Assembly (NCBI RefSeq): GCF_018613415.1
Contig: NZ_JAGGQG010000023.1
Span: forward strand, 16,432 to 80,431
DNA from: Bacillus sp. ISL-18
Lineage (GTDB): Bacteria; Bacillota; Bacilli; Bacillales; Cytobacillaceae
Direction: 5' to 3'
Length of the DNA stretch: 64,000 nucleotides
A model generated the notes under the pieces. The model searched no databases, was not told where the DNA came from, and saw only the letters and a list, made by a program, of their open reading frames with translations. The stretch's first letter is position 1; every line of letters begins with the position of its first letter. Made by a program: the position numbers and the translations under genes. This document shows positions 1 to 8,080 of this stretch, piece after piece.

Positions 1-153
1 AATAATGGTTTGAACAGCTAATGGGCGCTGCTGAAAAGTGGCACATCCATATCCGAAAATGCCTTTATTTGTTTCTATTTTGACAACAATAAGATTATGT
101 CGATGTGGATTGGTCACAAATGATTTAATATCTTTAATAATGGTGGGTTCCAA
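1..153 (-). CDS. Enolase-superfamily sugar-acid dehydratase (RspA/mannonate dehydratase-like), N-terminal part
   Basis: Only the first 51 codons lie in the window; the gene runs off the left edge. The reverse strand from a TTG at 153 encodes a start of the type seen in starvation-sensing RspA and D-mannonate/D-gluconate dehydratases of the mandelate racemase/enolase superfamily, including a TNPHRHNLIVVK-like first strand and the CATFQQRPLAV stretch. An AGGAGA ribosome site 7 bases upstream supports the TTG start. The family dehydrates sugar acids to 2-keto-3-deoxy acids in the cytoplasm. It diverges from a PTS/KDPG-aldolase operon, which fits a route through 2-keto-3-deoxygluconate. The substrate cannot be read from the fragment. 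Confidence 0.75.
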   Translation of the reverse strand, partial: MEPTIIKDIKSFVTNPHRHNLIVVKIETNKGIFGYGCATFQQRPLAVQTII

Positions 154-185
154 CTTTGATTCTCCTTCTCTCTGCATTCAATTGT

Positions 186-199
186 GTCAAATCAAAGTG
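186..199 (+). promoter_or_regulatory. Operator-like direct repeat, copy 1
   Basis: The 14-mer GTCAAATCAAAGTG lies just upstream of the divergent dehydratase gene. An identical copy occurs 206 bases away near the PTS gene. A related ATCAAAGTT sits beside the dehydratase start. Two identical copies flanking a divergent promoter region look like operators for one regulator, perhaps GntR-type, which is not in the window. Confidence 0.4.
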
Positions 200-347
200 A
201 TTTATAATTAGATTTAAACACAGTAAAAATGCAACGTCAATTTGGTCAGAAAGGTTAGTGAAATAAAGCAATTTTCCATACCAATTTAGAATAGAATTCC
301 GCAAAAACCATTGATATGAGGAGGGTTCCGTGATTTTTTTGGTTGTT

Positions 348-361
348 TTAAACCGTTTTCA
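348..361 (+). promoter_or_regulatory. cre-like site (CcpA) upstream of PTS operon
   Basis: TTAAACCGTTTTCA matches the CcpA consensus TGWAANCGNTNWCA at all defined positions but one (T for G at position 2). It lies 98 bases before the IIBC start, suggesting carbon catabolite repression. Confidence 0.45.
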
Positions 362-391
362 AAAATTTTTTCACTATGCTATTATGAGCTT

Positions 392-405
392 GTCAAATCA
401 AAGTG
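392..405 (+). promoter_or_regulatory. Operator-like direct repeat, copy 2
   Basis: Identical 14-mer GTCAAATCAAAGTG, 54 bases before the IIBC start codon. It is the partner of the copy at 186-199. Its position would suit a repressor acting at or just downstream of the promoter. Confidence 0.4.
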
Positions 406-458
406 CAATTTAGAAAGTTTAATTGGAACTAGATTCAATTTAAGGGAGATGAAACGAA

Positions 459-1847
459 GTGAAAGAAAAGGAAACGGTCAAAAAAATCATAGAATACGTG
501 GGAGGGAAAGGAAATATAAAGAAAGCTTGGCATTGCATGACAAGGCTTCGCTTCGATTTATATGATCAGTCTTTAATCTCACATGATCAAATAAAGCAAT
601 TGAATGGCGTTATCGGAGAGCAATTACAAAGCGATCAATATCAAATCATTATCGGGACAAACGTACAAACATATTACTCTGTTTTGTCAGAGGAATTGGG
701 GATCGATGGAGAAGAAATCGACGAAAAGGCAGATACTAAGAAAAAAGGACCTTTCGGACGATTATTGGATGTTGTATCCGGCGTTTTCGGACCAATCGTT
801 CCAGCCATCGCCGGAGCAGGTATGATTAAAGGTCTAATCGCCGGTTTAATTGCATTAAAAGTTTTATCAGCTGAAACCGATACGGTAAAAATACTAGACT
901 TGATTTCAAGCGGCGTATTTTACTTCCTGCCATTTTTCCTGGCAGCATCTGCAGCAAAAATCTTTAAAGTCAATCAATACCTTGCCATCGCGATTGCAGG
1001 CGGCTTTATGTACCCAACCTTAATCAACGCCGCTAAACTGGGCAAGATTCATTCCTTTGACTTTTTTGGTTTGCCAATTCCTGTTTATAATTATGCTAGT
1101 GCGGTTATACCGGTTATCTTGTCAGTATGGGCATTAAGCTATATTTATAAGTGGGTTGACCGATTTATGCCAAACCTGTTGAGAACGGTATTTACCCCTA
1201 CTTTAACATTATTTATTGCAATACCTTTTTCATTATTGGTAACAGGTCCATTGGGCGAATATGTAGGTAAAGGTATAGGTTTTATTATTCAATCCTTATT
1301 TGATATTTCTCCAATCTTGGCAGGAGTTGTCATGGGCGGATTCAGACCGATTGAAATTGTATTTGGGGTGCACCATGCTATCACACCGATAGCGCTTCAG
1401 AACTTCGCCGATAAAGGGTATGACATGTTAATGCCAATGATGTTTATGACCAATATGTCAATTGCCGGCGCCACTTTTGCAATGGTTTTCAAAACCAACA
1501 GCAAAGCGGAAAAATCAGTCATTTTTTCTGCGGCTCTTTCAGCCATCCTAGGTATCACAGAACCAGCATTATTCGGGGTATTGATTAAGAATAAAAAAGC
1601 CTTTATTGCATGTTCAATCGGCAGCGCAGTGGCTTCCACTTTCTTTGCTACAATGGGAGTTAGAATTTACGGATATATTCTTTCAAGTATTGTAAGTTTG
1701 GTTGCATATGTCGGACCTTATTTCCCATATGCTTTAATCGGAATTGCAATCGCTATCGGCGGTTCATTTGCCCTCACTTATTTGATTGTTAAAAAGAATC
1801 GCAATAGCGAAATAGACAACGTTCAAACTCTCAGAAAAATCGGATAA
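459..1847 (+). CDS. PTS permease IIBC, glucose/beta-glucoside superfamily
   Basis: Membrane permease that phosphorylates a sugar during import. The N-terminal IIB domain (about residues 1-80) carries the phospho-cysteine C26 in HCMTRLRF. The IIC domain (from about 100 to the end) has around ten hydrophobic segments and the FGVHHAITPI and GITEPALFG signatures typical of the family. There is no fused IIA; a separate IIA gene lies at 3746. The GTG start has AAGGGAG upstream, and an ATG at 449 is out of frame. Neighbours (KDPG aldolase, KDG kinase remnant, dehydratase) suggest a sugar acid or a derivative yielding 2-keto-3-deoxygluconate, but the substrate is inference. Confidence 0.9.
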   Translation: MKEKETVKKIIEYVGGKGNIKKAWHCMTRLRFDLYDQSLISHDQIKQLNGVIGEQLQSDQYQIIIGTNVQTYYSVLSEELGIDGEEIDEKADTKKKGPFGRLLDVVSGVFGPIVPAIAGAGMIKGLIAGLIALKVLSAETDTVKILDLISSGVFYFLPFFLAASAAKIFKVNQYLAIAIAGGFMYPTLINAAKLGKIHSFDFFGLPIPVYNYASAVIPVILSVWALSYIYKWVDRFMPNLLRTVFTPTLTLFIAIPFSLLVTGPLGEYVGKGIGFIIQSLFDISPILAGVVMGGFRPIEIVFGVHHAITPIALQNFADKGYDMLMPMMFMTNMSIAGATFAMVFKTNSKAEKSVIFSAALSAILGITEPALFGVLIKNKKAFIACSIGSAVASTFFATMGVRIYGYILSSIVSLVAYVGPYFPYALIGIAIAIGGSFALTYLIVKKNRNSEIDNVQTLRKIG

Positions 1848-1853
1848 GCTAAC

Positions 1854-1899
1854 AAAGAAAGTGCTTGATTGCCTAACGGTAGTCGAGCCTTTCTTTTTT
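1854..1899 (+). terminator. Intrinsic terminator (probably leaky) after IIBC
   Basis: AAAGAAAG-GCTTGA pairs with TCGAGC-CTTTCTTT and runs into T6. As eda begins 34 bases on with no obvious promoter, it probably attenuates rather than ends the operon. Confidence 0.7.
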
Positions 1900-1932
1900 G
1901 ATTGAGAAAAAATAAAAAAACAGGTGATCAAT

Positions 1933-2577
1933 TTGAAAAAAGTATCGATTTTAAACAAATTAATAAACAGCGGAGTAATTGCGGTTATTCGGGCAGATTC
2001 TAAAACGAAGGCTTTGAGCATAACTGATGCCCTTGTTAAAGGGGGCATTACCGGACTGGAATTGACCTTTACCGTGCCGCAGGCAGAAATGGCAGTTCAA
2101 GAGATAAAGAATAAGTATGTAGACCATCAGGATATTGTTATAGGTGCAGGGACCGTATTGGATGCAGTTACGGCAAGAATTGCGATCATGGCAGGCGCTG
2201 ACTATATTGTAAGTCCATACTTTGACGACGAAACAGCTAAATTGTGTAATTTATACCAGATTCCCTATTTACCGGGATGCATGACACTGACCGAAATCTC
2301 AACGGCTTTAAAAGCTGGTGTTGATATCATCAAACTATTCCCAGGAAGTGCTTTGGGACCAGAATTTGTGAGTGCTGTTAAAGCGCCGATGCCACAGGTG
2401 AATATCATGCCTACTGGCGGAGTAAATTTAGAAAACATGGAAAAATGGTTTGCTAAGGGATGTTCTGCTGTCGGCATTGGCGGCAATCTAATCGCACCGG
2501 ACAAAAGCGGCGATTTTGACAAAATTACCACTTTAGCAAAGCAATATATAGAGAAACTTAACGCAATCAGAAAGTAA
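1933..2577 (+). CDS. eda: KHG/KDPG aldolase
   Basis: Cleaves 2-keto-3-deoxy-6-phosphogluconate to pyruvate and glyceraldehyde-3-phosphate in the cytoplasm. The class I aldolase features are visible: E43 in GLELTF, and the Schiff-base lysine K134 in DIIKLFPGS, followed by the PTGGV and GIGGNL phosphate-binding segments. Length (214 aa) is normal. TTG at 1933 is preferred over GTG at 1924 because AGGTGA lies 5 bases before it and the protein then begins MKKVSILNKL as in relatives. It is the last step of the KDG branch whose kinase gene, two genes on, is broken. Confidence 0.93.
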   Translation: MKKVSILNKLINSGVIAVIRADSKTKALSITDALVKGGITGLELTFTVPQAEMAVQEIKNKYVDHQDIVIGAGTVLDAVTARIAIMAGADYIVSPYFDDETAKLCNLYQIPYLPGCMTLTEISTALKAGVDIIKLFPGSALGPEFVSAVKAPMPQVNIMPTGGVNLENMEKWFAKGCSAVGIGGNLIAPDKSGDFDKITTLAKQYIEKLNAIRK

Positions 2578-2590
2578 TGGGGTGTATGCT

Positions 2591-3445
2591 ATGAAGCTTA
2601 TTGCAATCGATTTAGATGGTACATTATTGTCTTTGGAAAATTACATTACAAATGAGAATCTTCAGGCGCTAGAAAAGGCACAAAACGAGGGGCACATTAT
2701 TATGATCTGCTCGGGCCGAGCCCCTGAGGATATCGAACAAATTTTAAAAAAATGTGACTTTTCCTGTCCCATTGCCGGAAGCAATGGAACCCTTGTACAA
2801 GCCGAAGGAAAGCTTTTAGCCAATGTTTCCATGAATATGGAAAATGTCTCACAAATAGCAGACAAATTAGATGAGGATAGGATTCCTTATCGCATCTACA
2901 CAAACAAGGGAATCTTTGTACCTTCCGATTGGTCAGAACGAGTGGCTCTGACTCTCGAAGGAAAAAGAATGGAAGGGATGTCAGAAAACCTTTATAAACG
3001 GATCACTGAACAGCCGCAGAAATCGGATCTCCTCAATTATATTGATAATTATCAAGAATTAATGGACATGAAGGACTTATCGGTTCAAAAATTCTTTGTG
3101 CCCATCTTTGATGGAGAGAAAAAAACTGAGTTAACCATCCATCTCAATGGAATTTCAGGGATAATTACCACTTCTTCAGGTCCCTGGAACATTGAAATCA
3201 TGGATCAAAACGGTAATAAAGGTAATGGACTCAAAAAGGTTGCGGAATACTATGGTATTCCAACGGAAGATACCGTTGCCATTGGTGACAACTTTAATGA
3301 TGTTCCTATGCTTGAAGCAGCCGGATTATCGATCGCCATGGGGAATGCTGATCCTACAGTAAAAGAGCTCTGCGATGCTGTTACACTGTCGAATGCTGAA
3401 AATGGAGTGGCTTATGCATTTGAACATTTTATACTTAACCAGTAA
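2591..3445 (+). CDS. Cof-type HAD-IIB sugar phosphatase
   Basis: Cytoplasmic haloacid-dehalogenase phosphatase. The DxD nucleophile motif DLDGTLL is at residues 6-12, the second motif is the SGR near residue 40, and the last motif is GDNFNDVPML, with a type IIB cap between. At 284 aa it has the usual Cof/YwpJ length. ATG 2591 has GGGGTG six bases upstream. Placed between eda and the kinase remnant, it could dephosphorylate the PTS-imported sugar phosphate so that a dehydratase can act on the free acid; that role is inference, since these enzymes are promiscuous. Confidence 0.88.
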   Translation: MKLIAIDLDGTLLSLENYITNENLQALEKAQNEGHIIMICSGRAPEDIEQILKKCDFSCPIAGSNGTLVQAEGKLLANVSMNMENVSQIADKLDEDRIPYRIYTNKGIFVPSDWSERVALTLEGKRMEGMSENLYKRITEQPQKSDLLNYIDNYQELMDMKDLSVQKFFVPIFDGEKKTELTIHLNGISGIITTSSGPWNIEIMDQNGNKGNGLKKVAEYYGIPTEDTVAIGDNFNDVPMLEAAGLSIAMGNADPTVKELCDAVTLSNAENGVAYAFEHFILNQ

Positions 3446-3457
3446 GGAGACAAACAG

Positions 3458-3730
3458 ATGAGTAAAGTTTTGCTTTGGGAGAGATTATGCTTCGTTTACA
3501 GTTCAAAAAAACATACCATCGCGCCAATCATTGACCGTGTCGGTGGTGGTGATGCATTTTCAGCAGGAATTTTACATGGAATTCTTTCAAAACGCGATTT
3601 TGATTATACCGTTTCTTTTGCAACAGCTGCGGCAGCCTTAAAGCATACCATTTATGGAGACTGCAACCAATTCTCCATCGAAGAAGTAGAAGAATTTATG
3701 AATCGTCAAGATCAAAGAATCATTAGGTGA
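3458..3730 (+). pseudogene. kdgK: Collapsed 2-keto-3-deoxygluconate kinase (PfkB family)
   Basis: Only 90 codons remain where a PfkB sugar kinase has about 310-340. The C-terminal catalytic part is intact: IIDRVGGGDAFSAGIL, holding the GxGD catalytic aspartate. The first four codons read MSKV. The correct N-terminal continuation FALGEIMLRL is encoded immediately after in another frame (about 3468-3499). Next comes a jump to the C-terminal SKKHTIAPII segment. So the gene has lost roughly 220 internal codons and shifted frame. ATP and substrate lobes are missing, so no kinase activity is expected. Spacing and ribosome site remain normal, as expected for an in-place deletion. Confidence 0.85.
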
Positions 3731-3745
3731 TAAAGGGGAATTATC

Positions 3746-4240
3746 ATGTTTAAAAATCTATTTAAGAATAATAAGAGTTTAGTAGAAGAAGTATTTTCAC
3801 CTATGGACGGCGAAATTGTTTCATTATCAGAGGTGCCGGATCCTGCCTTTGCACAGAAACTAATTGGGGATGGGGTTGCCATTGTACCAAAGAGCGGAAA
3901 ACTGGTTTCACCTGTAAACGGTCAAGTGATTCAGGTTTTTCCTACTAAACACGCAATTGGAATTAAGACAAAAAACGGGATAGAAATACTTATCCATATT
4001 GGATTGGAAACCGTTGAATTAAACGGGGAAGGTTTTGAAGTACTGGTTGGCAACGGTTCAACTATTAAAATTGGCGAACCACTGGTGAATGTAGATTTAG
4101 AGTATTTAAAAAGCAAAAACAAAGAAATTATTACTCCTATCATTATTACAAATATGGACAAAGTTTTGGAAATTACCCCAATTCATAACGGGCGGGAAAC
4201 GACCTGGGGGGATGGATTGTTTACTTGTAAAATTAAATAA
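3746..4240 (+). CDS. PTS glucose-type IIA (Crr-like) protein
   Basis: Soluble phosphocarrier receiving phosphate from HPr and passing it to IIB. The two conserved histidines are H69 (TKHAIG) and H84 (ILIHIGLETV, the phosphorylation site), in a 164-aa single-domain protein of normal length. The start ATG has AAAGGGGAA upstream, 15 bases after the kinase remnant. It supplies the IIA missing from the IIBC gene at the head of this operon. Its sequence resembles the IIA domain of PtsG at the far end of the window. Confidence 0.93.
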   Translation: MFKNLFKNNKSLVEEVFSPMDGEIVSLSEVPDPAFAQKLIGDGVAIVPKSGKLVSPVNGQVIQVFPTKHAIGIKTKNGIEILIHIGLETVELNGEGFEVLVGNGSTIKIGEPLVNVDLEYLKSKNKEIITPIIITNMDKVLEITPIHNGRETTWGDGLFTCKIK

Positions 4241-4257
4241 ATAATATGCAACCAAAT

Positions 4258-4290
4258 GGCTCAGGACTTAACTGAGCTATTTTTTTAAAG
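4258..4290 (+). terminator. Intrinsic terminator ending the PTS/eda operon
   Basis: GGCTCAG, a 7-base loop and CTGAGCT, followed by a T7 run. Confidence 0.85.
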
Positions 4291-4374
4291 TTCAAATGTT
4301 TTCGGAAAAGAAGGGATAGAGTGGTCTTAGGCCCACGGAAAGCTATGCGAGAAGTCAAACGACGAGATTCTACA

Positions 4375-4390
4375 TGTTACACGTGAAACA
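4375..4390. other. parS: parS site (Spo0J/ParB binding)
   Basis: TGTTACACGTGAAACA matches the Bacillus parS consensus TGTTNCACGTGAAACA at every fixed position. The symmetry extends three more bases on each side (ACA...TGT, 4372-4393). The flanking T6 could also let it act as a weak terminator, but the exact match makes parS the better call. ParB loads here to organise and segregate the origin region. The rest of 4291-4630 holds no gene I can support. Confidence 0.85.
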
Positions 4391-4630
4391 TGTCGTTTTT
4401 TGGAAATTCCCGAATTTCAATTTTCTAGCACCTTTTCTCTAACGAGGTTGCAATAAATACAAACCTGCGATTCTCATTCTAGGGTCTAATTTAACTTATA
4501 TGTCTCTTCTAAAGGTAACACAATCGCCATTACTACATTTTTTATCCTCCTGACATAGTTCTGGAGTTGTAACCAATGATGCCCAAAATACATATGTAAT
4601 AGAAGGAACTAACTCTTAGGAGGAACGGAT

Positions 4631-5487
4631 ATGGTAACACGTCCACCTGTATTACAACGTGGGGATACCGTTGGGATTGTAACTCTAGCTAGTCCTTATC
4701 CAGCTGAATATATAAACCAAGCTGTAACTAATCTTAAGAACAGTGGCCTTAATGTGGTACTTGGGAAACATGTTTATGCCCAAACTGGAATAGTGGCTGG
4801 AACGGATGAACAAAGGGCATCTGATTTAATGGATATGTTCGTTGATAAAAGGGTGAAGATGATTTTGTCTACTCGTGGTGGAACAGGTTCTTTAGGAGTT
4901 TTACCATATTTGGACTATAACATCATAGCAAGCAACCCAAAGATTGTTTCAGGATATAGTGACATTTCAATTGTTTTAAATGTGTTATATCAGTTCACTG
5001 GTTTAATCACATTCATTGGTCTATTGCTGGAGGATTTTGTCCCAACTACACCCGAATATAACTTTACTTCCTTCTATACTGCTGTTTCTACCTTTCAATC
5101 ACCCAGACAAATACTTAATCCCCCTAATATTCCGATAAAAAGTTTAGTCCCTGGTAATGTTACAGGCAGGATTGCGGGTGGGAATTTGACTTCCATTGTA
5201 GATAGTCTAGGAACTCCATATGAGATTGATACAAAAGGAAAAATTCTTCTATTAGAAGAACAAAGTGAACCTTCGACTAAGATTTATAGGTATCTGAATC
5301 ATCTTAAAATTGCTGGGACGATGTAATCAATGATTTATAAATCCCTTTAGGAAAGCCATTAATAACAAATTTAACTACATCACATGGAATATATAAAGCA
5401 ACAATTCCTATCGGTGCAAGTGTAAATCTTGATTCTAAAAATGGTAAAATAACGGTGCTTGAACCTGCTGTAAGCTGGGTGGGATAA
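4631..5487 (+). pseudogene. S66-family LD-carboxypeptidase / MccF-like, disrupted
   Basis: Reads open for 231 codons from ATG 4631 (preceded by TTAGGAGG) with the family features GDTVGIVTLASP near the N-terminus, STRGGTGS, the GYSDIS segment carrying the nucleophile serine and the GRIAGGNL region. It then stops at 5326, right after NHLKIAGTM. The expected C-terminus is still present downstream in another frame: GACGATGTA... reads DDVINDL, an in-frame TAA, IPLGKPLITNL, then IPIGASVNL and EPAVSW to a TAA at 5487. About 28 residues around the catalytic glutamate region are deleted, with a frameshift and a nonsense codon. LD-carboxypeptidases trim murein tetrapeptides; MccF relatives cleave microcin C. 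This copy is probably dead. Confidence 0.85.
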
Positions 5488-5597
5488 TGAATAAGGGGTT
5501 TAAAAGCTTGTTATATCAACATCTAAAATGGTAATATGCTTTCCTTTTCCTTAATATTATCCTCGTTTTCAAAAAAACACTGAATCCATAAAAAAAG

Positions 5598-5646
5598 AAA
5601 AGGTCTTTCATCAGTTTGCCTTTTCTTCCATATTGGAGGTCATATA
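5598..5646 (+). repeat. Dispersed terminator-type repeat, copy 1 (degenerate)
   Basis: GAAAAGGTCTTTCATCAGTTTG followed by CCATATTGGAGGTCA matches the element at 20521-20580 except that about 18 bases forming the 3' stem arm are missing. It sits downstream of the dead carboxypeptidase and has probably lost its hairpin. Confidence 0.6.
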
Positions 5647-5751
5647 ATACATAGATATTTATTGTCCACTAATATATGTAAGTCCAAGCCGCTCGTGTAT
5701 TTCCTTAATACGGATTCCAACCTTATCAAGCTTGCTTTATAAGAAAGGACA

Positions 5752-5780
5752 AACCTAGGGGTAACATCTCTAGGTTTTTT
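5752..5780 (+). terminator. Intrinsic terminator
   Basis: AACCTAG, an 11-base loop, CTAGGTT and T6. No intact gene lies immediately upstream, so it may end a lost or very short transcript. The interval 5488-5750 otherwise contains only the degenerate repeat. Confidence 0.65.
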
Positions 5781-5949
5781 GTGTTTTGCCGGTAATGCCA
5801 ACCAACCAGTTTTATTATTTCCACTTTATCTGGACAGAGGTTACTTTACAAAAATTATAGATAAATTTTCAGAAAATTTACAATCCCGCAAAGGAAGGTC
5901 AACATTTTTATCTTATATTGTTAATTGGATGAAAGAGGAGGGTACAAAG

Positions 5950-6114
5950 GTGATTCGTCAAAAGATTTATTTCATGGTAGATGGCTTGGTTTTTGAAGTC
6001 GATGAAGCAGAAATTTCCTTGGAGCAATTGAGAGGATCAGATACAGACGAACCGATGGAATTTAGAAAATTAAAAAGGAATGACCATGATTCTTTTAAAG
6101 TTGAGCGTGATTAA
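5950..6114 (+). CDS. Small hypothetical protein (54 aa)
   Basis: I do not recognise it. GTG 5950 is chosen because GAGGAGGG lies 7 bases upstream. The frame stays open further upstream to 5779, but that would place the start inside a terminator. The product is acidic and charged, with a short beta-rich beginning (IRQKIYFMVDGLVFEVDEAE) and a highly charged tail; no membrane segment or signal is seen. It precedes the polysaccharide genes by 80 bases and could be co-transcribed. Weak evidence of being real. Confidence 0.45.
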   Translation: MIRQKIYFMVDGLVFEVDEAEISLEQLRGSDTDEPMEFRKLKRNDHDSFKVERD

Positions 6115-6196
6115 TATTCTCTCTGAAACTTGATAGTGTCCGCGTAAAGAAGGGTTTCTTTATTGAAAAGCCTTAAAATGAGAGGGATGTGATCAG

Positions 6197-7018
6197 TTGA
6201 GTATTACTGTTGTTATACCTACTTATAACCGAGCAGACAAGATAAAAAAATCCATTGAAAGTGTCTTGGAACAAACATATCCTGTCGATGAAATCATCAT
6301 TGTTGATGACTTTTCAACGGATCAAACAGAACAGGTAGTTCGGTCGTTTAATAGTGAAAAAATAAAATATGTAGTCAACTCATTTAAAAAAGGAGCAAAT
6401 GGTGCAAGAAATACGGGGATTATGTTGGCTAAGGGTGAATATATCGCCTTTCAGGATAGTGATGATAGATGGTTACCTGAAAAAATAGCAAAACAATATC
6501 AATACATGATTGAAAATCCAAGTGTTGATCTGTGTTTCTGCAGCATGAATCTTATAGGAAGTAAACATGGAATTGTGCCCAAGCGGCAAGTGAAGCCGAA
6601 AGAAATAGCCACTCAGCTTGAGAAAGGAAATTTTATTAGTACCCAAACCATTTTTACAAAAAATAATGTGGCAAAAAGCATTCTATTTGACGAAGACCTG
6701 AAACGATTTCAAGATTGGGATTTTGTTTTGAGAGTGGCGAGAGACTATAACATTCACCATTTAAATGAAAATCTTGTAGAGGTAGAAGTCCAAGAAGATA
6801 GTATTAGTAAAACGATAAAAGAGGTAGAAGCACTTAAGGAATTTTTCACTAAACATCCTTATTTGACCAAAACACACCTGGTTAATAAAGCCCGTTATTA
6901 CAAAATCCTCGTTCATGATTATATAGGTCAGGAACGAGCCACTAAGGCAATCATTAGTTTATTGACATATAACTTTTATAGGTTTTTTAATAAGGTGATT
7001 AATCGGAGACTGGTGTAG
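6197..7018 (+). CDS. Family 2 glycosyltransferase
   Basis: GT-A fold transferase adding a sugar to a lipid-linked or polysaccharide acceptor at the inner membrane face. The N-terminus VVIPTYNRADK, the IVDDFSTD nucleotide-binding aspartates and the DxD-type QDSDDRW near residue 92 are diagnostic. At 273 aa it is a single catalytic domain with no membrane segment. The start is TTG with AGAGGG upstream; nearby ATG and GTG triplets hit stops at once. First of four genes that look like part of a teichuronic-acid or exopolysaccharide pathway. Confidence 0.88.
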   Translation: MSITVVIPTYNRADKIKKSIESVLEQTYPVDEIIIVDDFSTDQTEQVVRSFNSEKIKYVVNSFKKGANGARNTGIMLAKGEYIAFQDSDDRWLPEKIAKQYQYMIENPSVDLCFCSMNLIGSKHGIVPKRQVKPKEIATQLEKGNFISTQTIFTKNNVAKSILFDEDLKRFQDWDFVLRVARDYNIHHLNENLVEVEVQEDSISKTIKEVEALKEFFTKHPYLTKTHLVNKARYYKILVHDYIGQERATKAIISLLTYNFYRFFNKVINRRLV

Positions 7019-7168
7019 TTGGTGAAAGAATAGTGGTTAAGCTGCAAAAGGATTTGCAGCACTCAGTTTGTACAGATGATTAAAAGGTAAAAGAGAATAT
7101 AAAAAACAACATCAACTGAGGACAACAAAGCCATAATCGGTTCTTTGAAATGTTAGGAAGGATGTAAA

Positions 7169-8053
7169 ATGAAAAAAGTCGATATATTGTTGCCGATTTA
7201 CAATTCAGTCTCTGAAACTCGCAACTGCATTGAAAGCATTTTGGAGAATACACCCCAAGATACATTTAATTTATATTTATTGGATGATAAAAGTACGGAT
7301 GTTCAGATCGAATACATGACAAAGTACTATTCGGAAAAATACCCGAAAAATATCATTGCGATTCGAAATAACGAGAATCTCGGTTTTCCAGGGAACGTTA
7401 ATAATGGGTTTGCGATCACGAAAAATGATGTGATCATCCTGAATAGTGATACATTGGTTACTGGAAATTGGCTAGAAATCCTAGCTGACGTGGCCTGCAG
7501 CGATGAATCAATCGCCGCGATTAATCCAATGAGTAACTACGGCGTTTTAGCAGGACTTCCCACTCCCAATAGTACCGTAAATGAACTATTTTCGTTTAAA
7601 GAGCTTGCAACGGCGTTCCAAAAAAGTAAAGAATCTGGATATATCGAAACACCGCTGTTAATCGGTTTTTGCATGTACATGAAAAGAACGGCATTAAAAA
7701 CGGTTGGGGTGTTTGATGCTGAGGCGTTTAAACGCGGATATGGAGAAGAAACGGACTGGTGCATGAGGGCCAGACAAAAAGGGTATAAACTGGCGGTGGC
7801 AAAGGCTGCCTATGTTCACCACATTGGCGGAAGTTCATTTGGAACGGAAAAAGAGCAGCTGCAAAAAAGGTCGAGGGAAATTCTACTGCAGCGTTATCCG
7901 CAAATTGATGCGGAAATAGAACAGTTTGTAAAAGAAACTCACTTTAAAGCGATGAGAAAAAACATGATGAGTAATTTGCCGTTTTTTCAAAAGAAAGCCG
8001 GGGGCTGGCTAAAAATAAAAATGATTAAACATTTTGTTTCGAACAGTATCTAG
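7169..8053 (+). CDS. Family 2 glycosyltransferase (rhamnosyltransferase-like)
   Basis: Second GT2 enzyme, 294 aa. Visible features are ILLPIYNSVS at the N-terminus, LLDDKSTD, the metal-binding ILNSDT, and the ETDWCMRARQKGY acceptor/base motif near residue 190, typical of the WbbL/rhamnosyl branch. ATG with AGGAAGG upstream. It is separated from the first GT by 150 bases with no clear terminator and followed closely by a flippase gene. Donor and acceptor cannot be told from the sequence. Confidence 0.88.
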   Translation: MKKVDILLPIYNSVSETRNCIESILENTPQDTFNLYLLDDKSTDVQIEYMTKYYSEKYPKNIIAIRNNENLGFPGNVNNGFAITKNDVIILNSDTLVTGNWLEILADVACSDESIAAINPMSNYGVLAGLPTPNSTVNELFSFKELATAFQKSKESGYIETPLLIGFCMYMKRTALKTVGVFDAEAFKRGYGEETDWCMRARQKGYKLAVAKAAYVHHIGGSSFGTEKEQLQKRSREILLQRYPQIDAEIEQFVKETHFKAMRKNMMSNLPFFQKKAGGWLKIKMIKHFVSNSI

Positions 8054-8080
8054 TCAACTAAGAAGGAGTTAATTAATGTA

